Shown: positions 18,400 through 32,600 of the stretch, in pieces
How the letters are laid out: each line of letters begins with the position of its first letter
Position numbering within the stretch: position 1 is the first letter of the stretch
Source: Chrysemys picta bellii
Taxonomy: Eukaryota > Chordata > Testudines > Emydidae
Assembly (NCBI RefSeq): GCF_011386835.1
Contig: NC_088795.1
Coordinates: 98,702,434 to 98,766,433, forward strand
Direction: 5' to 3'
DNA length: 64,000 nucleotides
Translations under genes and position numbers: made by a program
Notes under the pieces: generated by a model
Seen by the model: only the letters and a program-made list of their open reading frames with translations
Databases searched by the model: none
What the model was told of the DNA's origin: nothing

Positions 18400-20017
18400 T
18401 GTGGACACAATAATACTTCTTACTTTATTTTATTTGAGAACTAGGACAGTTTAGTAGAAGTACCAATACAATGGACCCAAGTGAAATAGGGGGGAAAAAG
18501 TCTTAATATTTATGAAGTACACACTTCTGGTTTAAAAGAAAGTTAATAAAACCAATCCTATTCAAAAATGTTGCATAATACTTATTTAACCCAACTAGCA
18601 ACTTCATGTCTCAAGTCAGTAAGAGCACTTCTACATACAAATATGCACTAATCATTTCAAACAGGAAGGAAGTTCTGAAGTTCCACTCAAATTTCAGAGT
18701 TAAGATGTCCTATGGTTAAGAGAACCTTATTTTATCTTGCTTAAAAAAAAAAAAAGTTGGTACACTGAAACTACTGAGAATGTGATAAACAATTCTAGTT
18801 TCATAAAAGTTAAATATTTTAATAGATTGACATCTCAATATATTTAGCAAGATGTAACCACATATTAAACGTAGATAGAAATGATTGACAATTAATGTAT
18901 ACTGTTTAAAATGATTTATAGTTTAACTTGCAACCTGATCTTTACATATAACGAGAAATGCTGTTTATCATTTCCCCCCTCAATCGCCGATGTTTCCAAA
19001 GAAATTGTTAAAATCATATAAATGTAAACCAAAAACTTGCTGTCATTATTCAGATGAATAATATTGGTATTAAGTGTTCCTATTTTGCTTGACATTTGTC
19101 ACCTGTAGGGATGCAGAATAAGTACTTTCACGATTTCTGAATTGTTACCACTAATAGACAGCAGTTTCATGAAAAGCAGCATTTGAGCTTCCTTTTACCA
19201 GCCGCCATTAGGCTGACAATTATGATTTTTATAAACCATGGCAGCACTGTGATGTGTCAGAGATTATAATTCAGAATTCATTTTAGCATCAAAATACCTG
19301 TCTAGTTTTAAAATGAAATTTTCCATTCAATTTTTTTTAAACAAAATTTCCTCTGCTGCTTATTAAAGCACATCTGACTGAACTGAGGCATCCGTGTGCT
19401 CCCCAGCTGTGCACAAAATTTTCCAACACAAGTACATACAATGTAAGCATGTGAATAATCCAGAGCCATTTTTAGAAAAAATGGCTGGCTAACACTTTTG
19501 ATGATTCGCTCTCATATGCCGTGGTCATAAATAATGATACTTTTCAACAAGATGGTAGCTGAAAATTGTAAGCTCAGACAACCATAATTTCATTGTTGCT
19601 ATGTGAACTTTTAGACCACTGAACAAAACATGCAAAGATTACATTTAAAATTAAGTATGCGCAAATATGTACAGAAGGTTATTGAAGCATGCCTTCTTTC
19701 TATATGTCACATTCTACTGATGAGCAATTAGCTATACAACTTTTGAGCTCACCCCCTAGGGATTTGAATAAGCTACTGTAGTTATTACTTTATGTGCATT
19801 TTGACATTCCAAATTGAATAGCTGGACTGAAACAACTACATAATAGTCTCTCTTGCAAAATATCTCCCTGCTATTTCCATAATAGCCATGAAAAGGGTAT
19901 TAATTATAAATGTTCCCTAAAGGTAAGTAGTGGCCTGCGCAGATATACCCTGGCATTATAGAAATATAATTTCAAACTTTGAAGAAATAACTATGAACCA
20001 GTTACAAAAATCGACTT
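18400..20017 (-). other. NSUN7: Probable NSUN7 3' untranslated region
   Basis: AT-rich sequence with no coding frame follows the NSUN7 stop on the minus strand. Two overlapping minus-strand AATAAA signals read as TTTATT at 18424-18429 and 18429-18434. A UG-containing stretch lies below them, so cleavage near 18400 is plausible. The region carries no clear recent transposon, unlike the introns. The end point is an inference. Confidence 0.5.
18424..18434 (-). promoter_or_regulatory. NSUN7: Candidate NSUN7 poly(A) signals (two overlapping AATAAA)
   Basis: Read on the minus strand, two AATAAA hexamers overlap here, about 1.6 kb after the stop codon. They are the strongest candidates in the region, but transcript data are needed to confirm them. 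Confidence 0.4.
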
Positions 20018-20671
20018 TCAAATCCATGGTCGAGGATGCTTAACCATAGTTGAAGGTAAAGTTTCTTTTGGATTGACCAATCTTTTGGATAAAGAAGGTA
20101 TAAATAAGTCACGTGCTGAGCTCTTTATTCCAATCCAGCGATAGTAGTAATGTTGATCTGAAATTTGAGATTTGTTCCCTTGTGGATTGAAGTATGGCAC
20201 CATTACTGGAGGCAGAACTATCTCCACAGGTTTCAATACAACCATTTTATCTTCTGCCCGTGGCTTTCTAATGTGTGTCCGTCTCTCAAACACCTTACTC
20301 ATAGATGACAGATTGGGTGTGTTCTTCAGCATTCCTGGCAGGGATGAGTTTGAGATGGGTTTGGTAATTTTCTTCAATTGAGTGGAACTGTTTATTTGGT
20401 TCACATTTTTTTGTGGAACACCACTAATTGCTTTAATTGGTGAAACTTCAGAATTAGTATTAATAGCTATCATTTCTCGGTTGAGGAACTCCACAATGTT
20501 TGTTTGTACTCCAGTATCTTTAGGAACATTTCTTTGCTGTGTTACTTTTGATTTTTTCTTCCTCTTCTCTTCTCTCTTTGATGATTTCCCTATATCAAGA
20601 CCTTCTAGTAGACCCTTTGCTGCAGCACGAGCCAAAATGTCTTTTACAGACATTACTTCAGCTGGATCCCT
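20018..20671 (-). CDS. NSUN7: NSUN7 exon 11, C-terminal exon with stop
   Basis: The acceptor TTTCAG precedes AGGGATCCAGCTGAAGTAATG. The exon starts in phase 0 with RDPAEVMSVKDILARAAAKG and ends HPRPWI-TGA (stop at 20020-20018). The methionine at 20653 is internal, not a start. Residues 506-722 include a lysine-rich stretch (SSKREEKRKKKSK, about residues 535-548) that could act in nuclear or nucleolar targeting or RNA binding. A low-complexity tail without a recognised domain follows. Confidence 0.96.
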   Translation of the reverse strand, partial: RDPAEVMSVKDILARAAAKGLLEGLDIGKSSKREEKRKKKSKVTQQRNVPKDTGVQTNIVEFLNREMIAINTNSEVSPIKAISGVPQKNVNQINSSTQLKKITKPISNSSLPGMLKNTPNLSSMSKVFERRTHIRKPRAEDKMVVLKPVEIVLPPVMVPYFNPQGNKSQISDQHYYYRWIGIKSSARDLFIPSLSKRLVNPKETLPSTMVKHPRPWI

Positions 20672-23600
20672 CTGAAATTAAAGAAATGTTAGTGGAGCTA
20701 AACTACACCATCAAGCTATGAACTCTATTTTAATCCCTTAGGCTACACCTGCACTTTAAAATATATGGCAATGAGTCTGAGTCCCTGGGTGTGATGGGGT
20801 GTATCAATCCCACACTGGCAATCCAGGAGTTAATAAATTGCTTTGGGCCCAAGGGACCACACCCCCTCACCTTTGCTGGACATGCTCTCAGTGGAGAGAG
20901 CATATAAAAGGAAGCAGCTCAGCTCAGTCTGGGCTGGCTAAGGAGGACAGCAGTCGTATGATGCTGGCTCCTACCAGGAAGTTGCCTGGACTCCAGACCA
21001 CCGAGGCAGAGCACCCTGACCACATTGCAGGGACCAAAGGGGATGACAAGCTGCTACCAGTGGAGAGATACCAGAGCCAGAGCAAAGGGTAGGAAGTGAC
21101 CCAGCAGATGCCTCAGGGATACAGAGACCTGAATCCTGCACCAAGGTAACTGGTTTCAAAGGGCTCTGTGTCAGAACCTGGTGGAGAAAGGTGGGCCTGG
21201 TTTCCCCTATGCCCCACTGCTGCCAGAGCAGTTCCTTGGGCTCTCACTGCTTACTCCTGACAGAGGAAGCACCCTCCTAGATTTCCACCACTGGGCACTA
21301 CTGGATACCCTTTGGTCCCTTGACACTGGGTCTACAGACTCAAACTTGTGCTATGGTGCTAAAAGCACCAGGGTTGCTGTGTCTCTGAAATCCACCTCCC
21401 CCAAACACCAGCCCAAGCCCCTATACCAGTGGTTCTCAAACTAGGGCCGCCGCTTGATCAGGGAAAGCTCCTGACGAGCTGGGCCGCTTTGTTTACAGTC
21501 TGCATCCGCAGGTTCGGCTGATCGCAGTTCCCACTGGCCGCGGTTCGCTGCTCCAGGCCAATGGGGGCTGCAGGAAGCGGCGCGGGCCGAGGGACATGCT
21601 GGCCGCCCTTCCTGCGGCCCCTATTGGCCTGGAGCTGTGAACCGCGGCCAGTGGGAGCTGCGGACGCGGCAGGTAAACAAACCGGCCTGGCCAGCCAGGG
21701 GCTTACCCTGAACAAGTGGCAGCCCTAGTTTGAGAACTACTGCCCTATACAGTACTAAGCACAGCTATGATGCAAACCCAGGGCTGTAGACCAGGCTCTT
21801 GAAACTTGCTTCTGTGGATTTTAAAATGTATAGATATATCCTTCAACCCCTTCCAGCTATTGTCAAGCTCAGTGTATGGTCTAGAAAGGAAAACAATGCA
21901 AACATCTTGAAAGCAACAGCTGCATGCTATTAAAGGATGTTGACTTTACTGCAGAATCAAGGGAGTATATGGTCTAGTTTAGAGTAGGGAAATGGAATTC
22001 CAGACTCATGTGTTCTATCTGCACTTTCTACACTGACTTGCTGTGTATCAAGTCACTTAAGCACTACGTCAGGGTACGGCAACCTTTCAGAAGTGGTGTG
22101 CCGAGTCTTCCTTTATTCACTCTGATTTAAGGTTTCACGTGCCAGTAATAGATGTTAATGTTTTTAGAAGGTCTAGTTATATATTATAGACATATAGAAA
22201 GAAACTATTGTATATAAAGTAAATAAAGTTTTTAAAATGTTTAAGATGCTTCATTTAAAATTAAATTAAAATGTAGAGCCCCGCAGACCGGTGGCCAAGA
22301 CCCAGGCACTGTGAGTGCCTCTGAAAATCAGCTCGCGTGCCATAGGTTACCTACCCCTGCACTACGTGCTAGATTCACAAAGGAACCTCAGCATGGTGAC
22401 AGAGTATTTCCATGGTGAAGTTTTCGGATGCCAGGAAAATCACAGGGATTCACCAAAGTTTGAGTTTGGTGCCTAACCTCCCAATACAATAAAGGGGGGT
22501 GAGAGGTGCCTCAGAATGGGAGTCACAAAAGCCTGCAGGCTAGGTGGCTCCTTGCCTGAGCTAACCCTGTGGGAGACACCAAGCTGAGAGTAGGCCTCCT
22601 TAGCAAGAAGAGGACAAAAGCTACCACCTCCCTCATAACTTTTAGCCCAAAGGTTAGGGAACTCACTTAGGTAGATGGGGATGGGTCTCAGCTCCCAAAC
22701 AAGAGAAGGGATTTGAATTGGGGTGTGCCCCCTCTCAGGTGAGTGCCTTAGGGAGCAGGCTCTAAGCCATTCTGATGGGGGACTCTCTCTCTCTCACCTG
22801 CTGCAGCTGTTCCACTGTAGACATAGAATTTAATCATTGGAGCGGGGGGGGGGATTGGATCTCCCACTTCCCCCGGTGAGTGCTCTAACTACCAGGCTGT
22901 TTGCTTGCTCACTTTCTGGCTCATGTTGATGCTATTCCACGCTGAGTATTTCATTATTTAACCACATTTGTTCCCACCCTAGCCCCCCAGGCCATTTTGG
23001 CAGAACAATGCCTGTCTTGCTCAGTTTGTGCACTACTCTGGGGCTTAGGAATCCAGCCACAAGGCATGGTTCTGGTGGGTGCATGTGCAGAGGCAGAAAC
23101 ATGGGTGATGAACTTTTACTGAAAATATTTAGGTGTTGAGTGAATTTAGATAGATACAGGGAAAGCTGAGCAGAGATTTTGGCACCTAAAATGGGCAGTT
23201 AGGCACCTCTGTCCTTTTGTGAATCTAGGTCTATATCTGACTTATGTATAAAGAGAAAAATATATTACCATTTATGAACATTGAAGGAGTTTGCAAAGCA
23301 CTTTGAGATCGTTGGGTGAAGTATACAGTGTAAAAAGTATTAGTAGGAAGTTTGCCCAGTATTAAATTCTTTTTTAAGATATGAATTAAACTATCAAGAT
23401 AGGTATAAAGTTAAAAACACAACAGGGCTGGGAATGAAATGGAGGACTAGAATACTTAAGCTGAAACATCTCACAGTGAACTCTATTTATTAGCGTGTAT
23501 AGCAGTCTCCTTCAGAAATGGTGGGAGCCCCATCTGTGTCAATCTAAAATTTGATTAGATTACGTATTGGGCATGGGTGGGAATCCTGCCCTGACAGGAA

Positions 23601-26600
23601 ATTATACTAGATGATTTATCAGGTTTTTCCATTTGGAATACTCTTGCTGTAATGGAACCCTTTGACTTATCTATCATCCCAAGAGAGAGATGGTTCTCAC
23701 TGCCCACTGTGTGGTCATAAGACATAGGGAGATGGACTGACTGATCAAATCAATCTTATATTTAACTTCCAAAATTAATCACCTTTATCATTTTTTCCCA
23801 TAACCTTGAGTATTTTATCCCCCCCCCAGAAAAGAGAAATGACAAGTTTTCCCCACTTACAAGCCACCTTAAAGGTATCAGTTGTGGTCATCATTTTTTC
23901 CAGCCCGGACGAGCACTGCATTGATGTACACAAAGCACTAGCACAAGGCCAACCATTCTTTATATAATTTAAAAGCCTGACACAGCAAACACTACATGTA
24001 GTGCTTACTATGCCAATCTTATCCCAGGACAAGTCACAGTGCGGGAGCGGGATGTAAGCTGGAAATTACTTTTAGCTTAATTACAATATAGAATGTATCT
24101 ACACCATGTTCTGTTTTAGAAGAAGCTGTATTGTGGCTTTTATCAAGTTTAGTATGCATTTGTTTTGGAAGGAGAGCCTTTACCTCAAATATGTCATCTG
24201 AAACGAAGGCATATTTCTAGATACAAAAATACTCAATTAGAAAAAAAGAAGATTTTAAAATTTCAAATGAAAAAGCATTCAGTAGGATAAAAACAGACTT
24301 CTTTTGAACAGTTCATCAAAGGAAGCTCCTTCATTTTCTTGGCAAAGAAATCTAGAGTTAGAGGCAGTGAGTGTGTGTAAAGGAGTAGTAAAATATATTT
24401 TGTACTGTAGACAAGATTCTACTTGAAGCATCAAAACATGTCCAGGTAAAACAAATTACAATAAATACTTTCTAAAAACTGTTTAACTATCTTGGGGATT
24501 CAATCCTCACTGGAAACTTTCTACTTTTCACTCCATGGTCAAGTAATAGGAGAAGACTCATCTGCTTCAATACTGTTGAGTCTTGGCAACATATATAGCA
24601 CTGCTGTGATCCCTGCTGGGCTTGATGCATACAGGCAGAACAGGATGGTTGCTTTAAAGCCTCTCTGCTGAATACCAGTTTCAATCAGCATGTTAAACAT
24701 ACCATGGTAACAGAGGAGTAAGGTCATAGGGAAAGAACAACGGTAACTGCATACCAACCCAATCCTCCCTAAAATGGGACAAAGCTAAAAACTGGATCAA
24801 GTATACACTAGATTTCATTTGTCACACACACAACCACCTCTTTGATACATGAACACTAAATAGAAAACTTGTGAGCTCTCCAGCACATCCCTTCTATCTC
24901 AGCATAGTGCAATTTCAGAAGCTGGATCTTTCAGTTGCACTTGCCTCTAGAAAAACTGTTGCACTGAGTGCTTGTTTCTTCAATCTTTTGCCTAGCACGG
25001 TGCAACCAATGCTCAGAGACAAGTCCACTGTCCTGTCTGTATGATTATGGTGAAGTCGGGTAATTTATGAACATTCCCTTCTGTGTGCTCATTTTTAAAT
25101 TTATATTTAAAAACAAAATAGAGAAGAGGAAATCATATATACATCTTAAACAAGTACTTTTCTCAATGCATACTTTATGACCTACCTGTCTTGCTAGAAC
25201 AGCTAAAAAACAGCAATTGGAAATCTCTGAGGGTTCCATTTTGAAAAAAATATCAGAAGGGTCCTCTATTTCTGAGTTGCACCACAGAGGAGGACTAAGC
25301 CTGTAAATATTACAAACAAGACTTGTAATTTTAAAATGTAAATAAATAAACTAAAAATTAGTTGAGTACAGCACACAAACTTTTCTTACTGACATGCATT
25401 ACATTTTAGACACCCTATTAATCATAATTGTATTTTTAAATGAGTAAAACAAAAATTTACTGATATACATAAATATTTTAATGTATACTGTGTTTACCAA
25501 CAACAAACCTGTACTAAAATAATATTTTGAATGTTCACTTTCACATTTTCATAATGTGAAATTAGGGCCGATTATTAAACAATCACTGTGCTTTGAGTAG
25601 ATCAAGACAGTGAAGATGTTGGTCTGTATTTAATACAGACATGTTAATTCAAATGTATTACTCCAGTTTTCTGTTCCTCCAAGTGTAACAGCACACCTCC
25701 AAGCTCCAGTCCTCTATCCTTCCCCCGACTGCCTGAAGCAGGGGGTTTTATTAGGTTTCTAACAGGGTCTTAATTGATTACAGCTGCTCCAATTAACCTG
25801 TAGCAACCCTCCCTAGTCTACAGGGAACCACGCCTTAATTAACCTAGGGTTTATACCACTTCCCATTGCTCCCTGGCCCTCCTGTATCACAGTGTGTATT
25901 AAAAAAAAAAGATGATTAGAGTCGCTATTTCTCAAGGAAAACAGCTCAAGAAAATGGTCATGAATAATACATTTTAATACATTTGGGCTTTGAAAACATT
26001 TTCAATTTATGAAAACAATCACAGTATATATTTTATTTAAGCTATGCCATTATTACTTTGCTCATGCAAATCACTAGGAGTTCATAACTATGCATTAAAG
26101 TATGCAAAATATAGTTACCTATAAGGTCCACAGGATATAATATTTTCCTTCTTCCACTAAAGGAAGCAGTGTTTCCAAAGTCACTATTTTGAATTTTTCT
26201 TAGTTATAAAATAGTTTAGGTCTGTGATATCCAAGGTGAGTTTTATCTGCCCTTGCTTTCTTAGTATTAGGAAGCACCTTAAACTTGTGTAAAACACTTC
26301 TTTTCTTTTGGCTGGTGTAATAGGTTCTATAATATTTTAGGGAAAGAATTAGCAGAGCGAATTTGTTTTTTTCTGACACTTAGGTCTCCTTTTGAGGATT
26401 TGCCACAATATTGCTTTATAGCAATGAACACTGCTATGGCTGTACGTGTCCAAGGTGATTCAAAGGACTGCTGGGTTTCAAAGTCACTCTTTTTCCCCAC
26501 TTCGGAGACAAGAAGTGGCAGACTTCATAGCCCTTCAAATCCCAAAGGAACAAAAACAATCTAAAGGCTTGAGGCCCATGTTGTTTTTTGGTCCAGCATG

Positions 26601-29600
26601 ACACTGAACCCGTGGCTACTAATGTAGAATAGTTGTATAGGGGCTCCCTTTCACCAGGGACATTTTTACAATGGGAAAATGTATCATGTTCTAACATGTC
26701 TTAATTAATATGTTGTAAAATACTCAGACAAGGATGGCTGTGTTAAAGTCATCTACGCTAGGGTTGGCCATGACTAGCTAACAATTTCAATCACTATGGA
26801 CCCTGTATAAACTGAATCCTAAGTACTACTGTACATTTTGCTACTTAACATGTTTTCTAACACTATATGTACTGCCACTGTAGAGAGGCTCTTGGAGAGT
26901 GCCTAGATAATCAAGGGTGGAAATATGACATCACTTTCATTCGCCTCTGGCAAAATAACATCCCCTGCCTTTTCTCCAAGGGCAAGTTTTGTATTTGCAT
27001 TTATATACAAAACAAAAATTACTGTAATTGTTTACATTTCTGTATTGTGATTTACCTCTTCAATCCACAAGTGGGTACAGAAATCTTTTTAACAATTATG
27101 GTAGCTGCAAAGGATGGTTTGTATTCTAAACCTCCATTTGAAATACCTGGACTCCTTGGAAGAACAGCTCCAAAATCCAGGAGAGCTGACTGAGCCTGGC
27201 ATCCTCCTTAGAGTTTCATGACATTTTTCTATGGAGAGTCTCAGATAAGACTTTAAAACACAGGTCCTCTAACCTACGTATGGACACTGAAGATCCCAAG
27301 ACACAAGTGGAGACTTGCCCCAACATCCTTGGCCAAAATTTCTCCTTCCACACTTCTGTGCAGCAGGGTATGCATATGATTATTCCTACTCTCAATTCCA
27401 ATGCAGTGAATTAGAGTGGTGTCAAAAGTGTTTTGGTTTGTGAAGGGCTTTGCAATCCTTTTGTATGCTTTAGGTGCTATGTAAACAAAGTAAAATATTA
27501 CATGTGAAATAAACAATGTTAGTACAACTTCTGAGCATTGACTGCAGCAATAGCTAAAGCCCACATTAGTGTTGAGGTAGCAAGAAAAAAACCTATTTTA
27601 AGAGTCTGCATGCATATCAGGAAACTGGGCATTTTTTCCAAAGACAGCAAGGTTTGAACCTGTGTAACTTGGATGATTTTACAGACTGATAGCTTAACAC
27701 CACAAAGCAATTATTTTTAAAAAATGAGAGTTGCTATTTTTTCTTTGCTGTTTGATCTTCTAGTTACTATCTGACAAGACCATGCCTAAGTTCCCTGGTC
27801 TCAAACCTGATTCAGTTTAGCCTAGTTTTCTCCCTGCTCCTGTTGATAGTGAGAAAACAGAACTCCTATACCACCAGTCCAGTAACATCATTTCCATTCC
27901 AGTAATGCTCTACTCCCCACCCTATCAGAATGCTGATCAGAGAGGCACTGTGCAATCAGATCAGCAATCTGGGAGCAGCACACTTTGCACTTCCACATCA
28001 CCAAAAGGAATGGCAGCTGGCAGAAAAATATTAAACATTGCCATGATGCAAGGGAAATTGAGAGGTCATAGTTTAGGATAGAAGCATGATTCTGAGGGGT
28101 AAAAATCTTAGCTAAAATATGGCCAAAATTGGTCTAAGTGTGAATAAGAAATTGAACAATTTTTTGCCAACTTTTTGGATTACTAAAAAGACAAATCTAC
28201 TAAATCACGTATTTGACACTTTTCCTGGTCTCAGCTCTAAACTGGTGTTAGGCAAGCCATACAACACACAATTTTGGGATTAAACCAAGGACAACTCTTG
28301 TCAGCAGATCTAGTCCTTTTCATTGGACACCATATAGAATAAGGTAGAATACAATATTAGAATGTCTAATACGGTCTGTAATAGATTTGCTAGAGTAAGA
28401 GTAAGGATATGTTTGAAACCATGCTCTGAAGCGGATTTCCAACACACAAAATCGATAAATGGTTTATTTCACAGCTACTACGTTTTAACTAGTATAATGT
28501 ATGTGTTCAAATCTCACCTATGCAGGGGATAGAATTTAGATTGTTTTCCTTTTAATCATACTATCAGGGAGCAGGAGTCCTGAGACAGGAAAAGGAAATC
28601 AGCTCTCTAAGCCTACAGGAGTCTTATGAGTTTTGGGGATTTCAGAACATCTGCAGAAGCCTGGTTGCTTCCCAGCCTCATGGAAGCAGACCAGACAACA
28701 GGGTCCTATATTTTGAAATGCACATCCTGGAAGATAAAATCAACTTGGCTTCCTAGCTAAGACGCAAGTTCATTAAATGTGACTGCCACATACACTGAAA
28801 TGCTTACTTATAGAGTTATATTATTTACGATTTTGGGAAAGAAAGAAGACAGCAGAAGCCACCTTTACTTAAATTATTTATCATTTAGATTTAAGAAATA
28901 ATCTTCATAAGTCCATACAATAGATATCTATGGTAAATGCTCAGCCAACATAACTGAGCAAAGTTAAAAATGGAAAAATGTATCTAATGCCTTTCTATGT
29001 TTTTTAGTCTTCCTCAGAAAGGACTATTTATTCCTTACCTATATGGCTGTACTTTACTTCCTTCCACTCCAGATTCCAGTGCTTTGTTCACTACTGCTTC
29101 ATTTTCTTCTGGATAAACTGAACAAGTGCAGTAGACAATGGCTTGCACTTTATTAACTATAAACATGCAACAAAACATTTTTCTCGTTTACCATTTTTGG
29201 AATAAGGAAAGCAATTTAAAATTCAAAAATATACAATATTTTAAAACACTTCTGTTTCAATTGTTATGAAAATCATTGGAAAGTTATCAAATGAATAGTG
29301 AACAACATGCAGAAATAGTCAATGATCAGATCATAGAAGATATTAAATCATCCTTTCCATCTCTCTCCCCCCCCATTCAAGTTAGTACAGTTCTAGTAAT
29401 CTGTCCAATGTATTTTAAATTTTCAAAGCAACAGAGTTGCCAGCACATTTTCCAGCTATGCCACATTCTAATACATTGCATTTCCAGGAAGTTTTGATTG
29501 TTATTAAGATTACATTTTTCCTTTTCAAATGGCATCCTATTACATATAGTAAAACCCACATGTGCCAACCTACATAATTTCTCTCCAGTGCTTTTTTATT

Positions 29601-32600
29601 TAAATGTATTTCAAATATTTGCAGACTTAGGCACAAATCCAGGCCTGTGTGTGAGCTGTGCTCATGCTGTTAAGAACAGAAGGGTGAAGCGGATATGGGA
29701 AAGATCAAAGAGGGAATTACAGTAGAACCTCAGAGTTATGAACACTTTGGGAATGGAGGTTGTTTGTAACTCTGAAATGTTTGTAACTCTGAACAAAATG
29801 TTATGGCTGTTCTTTCAAAAATTTACAACTGAACATTGACTTAATGCAGCTTTTAAACTTTACTATGCAGAAGAAAAATGCTGCTTTTAACCATCTTAAT
29901 TTAAATAAAACAAGCACAGAAAGAGTTTCCTTACCTTGTCCAAAAAAAAAAAAAAAAAACTTTCCCTTTTTTTAGTAGTTTACATTTAACACAACACTTT
30001 ACTGTACAGTATTTGCTTTTGGGGGGGGGGGCTCTACTGTCTGATTGGTTCCAAATGAGGTGTGTGGTTGACCAGTCCATTGGTAACTCTAGTGATTGTA
30101 ACTCTGAGGGTCTACTGTAATCCACTTTTTTACAGCCTTCCCAATCCTGGGGCCATGACTAAGCCTCCAGGTAAGTTCCCAACATAATGACTGTAGCCTC
30201 AAAGCTGTTATACTATGGGCTTGCTATCAGCAGCCCCTAAAGGCTATTCTGAGGAACACTACAGCATAGGGATCCCCTGTTCATGCCTCCTGCCATGGAG
30301 ACCAGAGGGGGTGGCAGTGCACACAGTGCTAGAATGACCCTATGCCACTTTGAGAAATCCCTGGCTGTCTAGGGGAATCTTTGTCAATGGTCATCTTTCT
30401 GCTGCTAGATTAGCATAAAGCAGCTGGAGCAGGTACCAGGATTTGGGCCTTAGTTCTTCCTTAGCCACCACACTGGACAAACTGCACATATTTAGTTCTT
30501 CTAAGTTGTTCCACATGAATCTGTCTCTCTACACTCTTTGTTTCTCTTCTCTGAGCCTCCAATTCATGTTTCTGGGCATTATAGATCCCATGAACTGAAG
30601 TCTCTTCCAGGTGCTGTTGCACCAGAGCAACAAACAGAGACAGACATGCAATGTCTCGGCACGTATACCACAAAAACCATGGCTGCTGTATCACACTTCA
30701 AATGCATTCTTAATGTGTGGTTAATGATTACTGTTTATTATTTGTACTACCACAGCACCTAGGAGCTCTATGCCCAGGCTACATTTACAGTTTAGGTGGA
30801 CATAGCTACAGTGCTCAGGAGTGGGGGGAAAAAGCAACACTCCAGAGCACCATTGCTATGCTGACCTAACCCCTGGTGTAAACACAGTTAGATCAATGGA
30901 AGAATAATTCCAACGACTTAGCTACCATCACATGGGGAGGTGGTGTTCCTACAGCAAGAGAAAAACTCCTTCCATCCTCATAGGCTGCATCTAAAACTAT
31001 AGGGTTATGCTGGCATCGTCACGGCCCTGCAGCCATGCTGCTATAATCCCTGTAGCATAGGCACTAGTCATGGGCATGGACCCATTGTGCTAAGCACAGT
31101 ATGAATAAAGAACGAAAACGTGGTCCTTGCCCTGAAGTTCATCCCTAGGGTTCTTTCTGCTTCCCGAGATTATCCCTCCAACTAAATAATGTTTTGGATA
31201 TTTCCAAATCCTTAGGGTCTCAGTGCCCTCTTTACTCTGTGCATGCAGTAATAGCCTGATCCTGCAAACACTTCTACATGTGTGTAACTTTCCTCACGTG
31301 ACTAGTCTCATTGTACTTGAAAAAGTTATTTCCATGCCTAAGTATCTACAGAACTACCACACTACTGTGGGGAAGCAGTAAACTGCTACCCTTCCAAAGT
31401 CACCCATGTACAACATATGCTTCTGTTTACCAACTTTTGAGTTTTTAGTTGCTCTTGATTCTTTGGCCCAGATCCTCAAAGGTATTTGAGGCACCTAAGT
31501 CACACTGATTTCAATGGGAGTTAGATGCCTAAATACTTCTCAAGACCTGGAGCATTGTCCACAAACTTCATTTTTATTTACTACTTTTGTTATTACAAGT
31601 AACATTTTCAAAAGCATTTAAGTCCCACTGAAAGTCAAAAGGGAATTAAGTGTTTTTGACAATTTTACCCTATAATTATATATCACTTTACCACTGCAGC
31701 TGGTAACAGGGAAAAGATCCTAATCTTACGGCTGCTTTAGTGGCTTTTATGTTCTTCTCTAACTTCAGTGCACGAAACAGGTAAGGAGGAAGGCTTATAT
31801 AAATGTTGAGAGAAGGAAACTGAGGTAATAAATTTATTCACCGTAGACTATACGAGGTGGACATTACTTTGAGGACGTGGTACACATTTACTGTTGAAGA
31901 TTTAAAGTAAGCAATGCCTATTTTTTTTATACGTTGCATCAAATTATGGTCACATTTTCGTAAACTTGAGAGAAAACAGACTTACATCGCATTGCATGCA
32001 TTAACTCCTGAAGTTGCGTCTCAGCAAGAATATGGAGTTTATTTTCAGCTACAGATCCTTGAGAAAGGTCTCTCAGCAATCCTGCATCTGAATGTAAAGT
32101 TATTAAAACAATAGCCAAATTCATTTTTACATTTAAAACTCATGTCCATATTTTATAATCCATTTGTTTTCACTGAAAATTCTCTATTAACAGACCTGAT
32201 TACTGCTGACATAGTGAAATCAGATCACATGAACTGCAAAGTGCAAGGGTGCCTATATAATTACTTTTTCCCTCCTAGTTATTTGGTTTATATTTAAAAC
32301 ATTTCTCAGTATTTAAAGAAGATTTTGTACAATAAATCCACTTAAATCACTTAAGTCGATAAGGAGATATGGTTAACTGAAAATGAAATGCTTGACAATA
32401 CCTTAAATCTTGAAACAAGTGTTTTTATTTGTGACATATTTCTTTTGTGAAATAGACAACATACATTGAACGCTCTATTAGAATAATGCTCAACTTCATA
32501 AATCTATTTAATTAACTTGAAACTATTCTTAGAGATTTCTAACTGGTCTCCAAATCCTGTAGAGTCATCAAGAGCATTACCACAATGCTCATTTCCTTCT

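Larger units (their letters stand above)
15746..18400. other. Intergenic region between the convergent APBB2 and NSUN7 3' ends
   Basis: No gene is seen. Notable contents are a perfect 16-bp hairpin with a TA-rich loop at 16379-16428, further AATAAA hexamers at 16035 and 16892, and the multi-hairpin MITE at 17909-18196. The rest is unassigned AT-rich sequence. Confidence 0.55.
20672..25185 (-). other. NSUN7: NSUN7 intron 10, rich in hAT-type and other MITEs
   Basis: This 4.5 kb intron holds an LTR-like repeat with a TATA box (20790-21418), two hAT MITEs with readable 8-bp target duplications, and an ~860 bp terminal-inverted-repeat element (22369-23228). A CR1-like or older tail lies near 23530-23640. 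The 23640-25185 part is AT-rich and shows nothing recognisable. Confidence 0.7.
29157..31985 (-). other. NSUN7: NSUN7 intron 8
   Basis: The intron contains a Tigger-like MITE (29720-30117) and an interspersed repeat split by a MITE (30733-31143). Several small palindromes lie at about 31252-31360, 31465-31552 and 31605-31673. No coding sequence is seen. Confidence 0.7.

Noticed and set aside
20018..20653. Separate single-exon gene starting at the methionine at 20653
   Set aside because: An acceptor lies just upstream at 20672-20677, and the residues before the methionine (RDPAEV) continue the NSUN7 protein.
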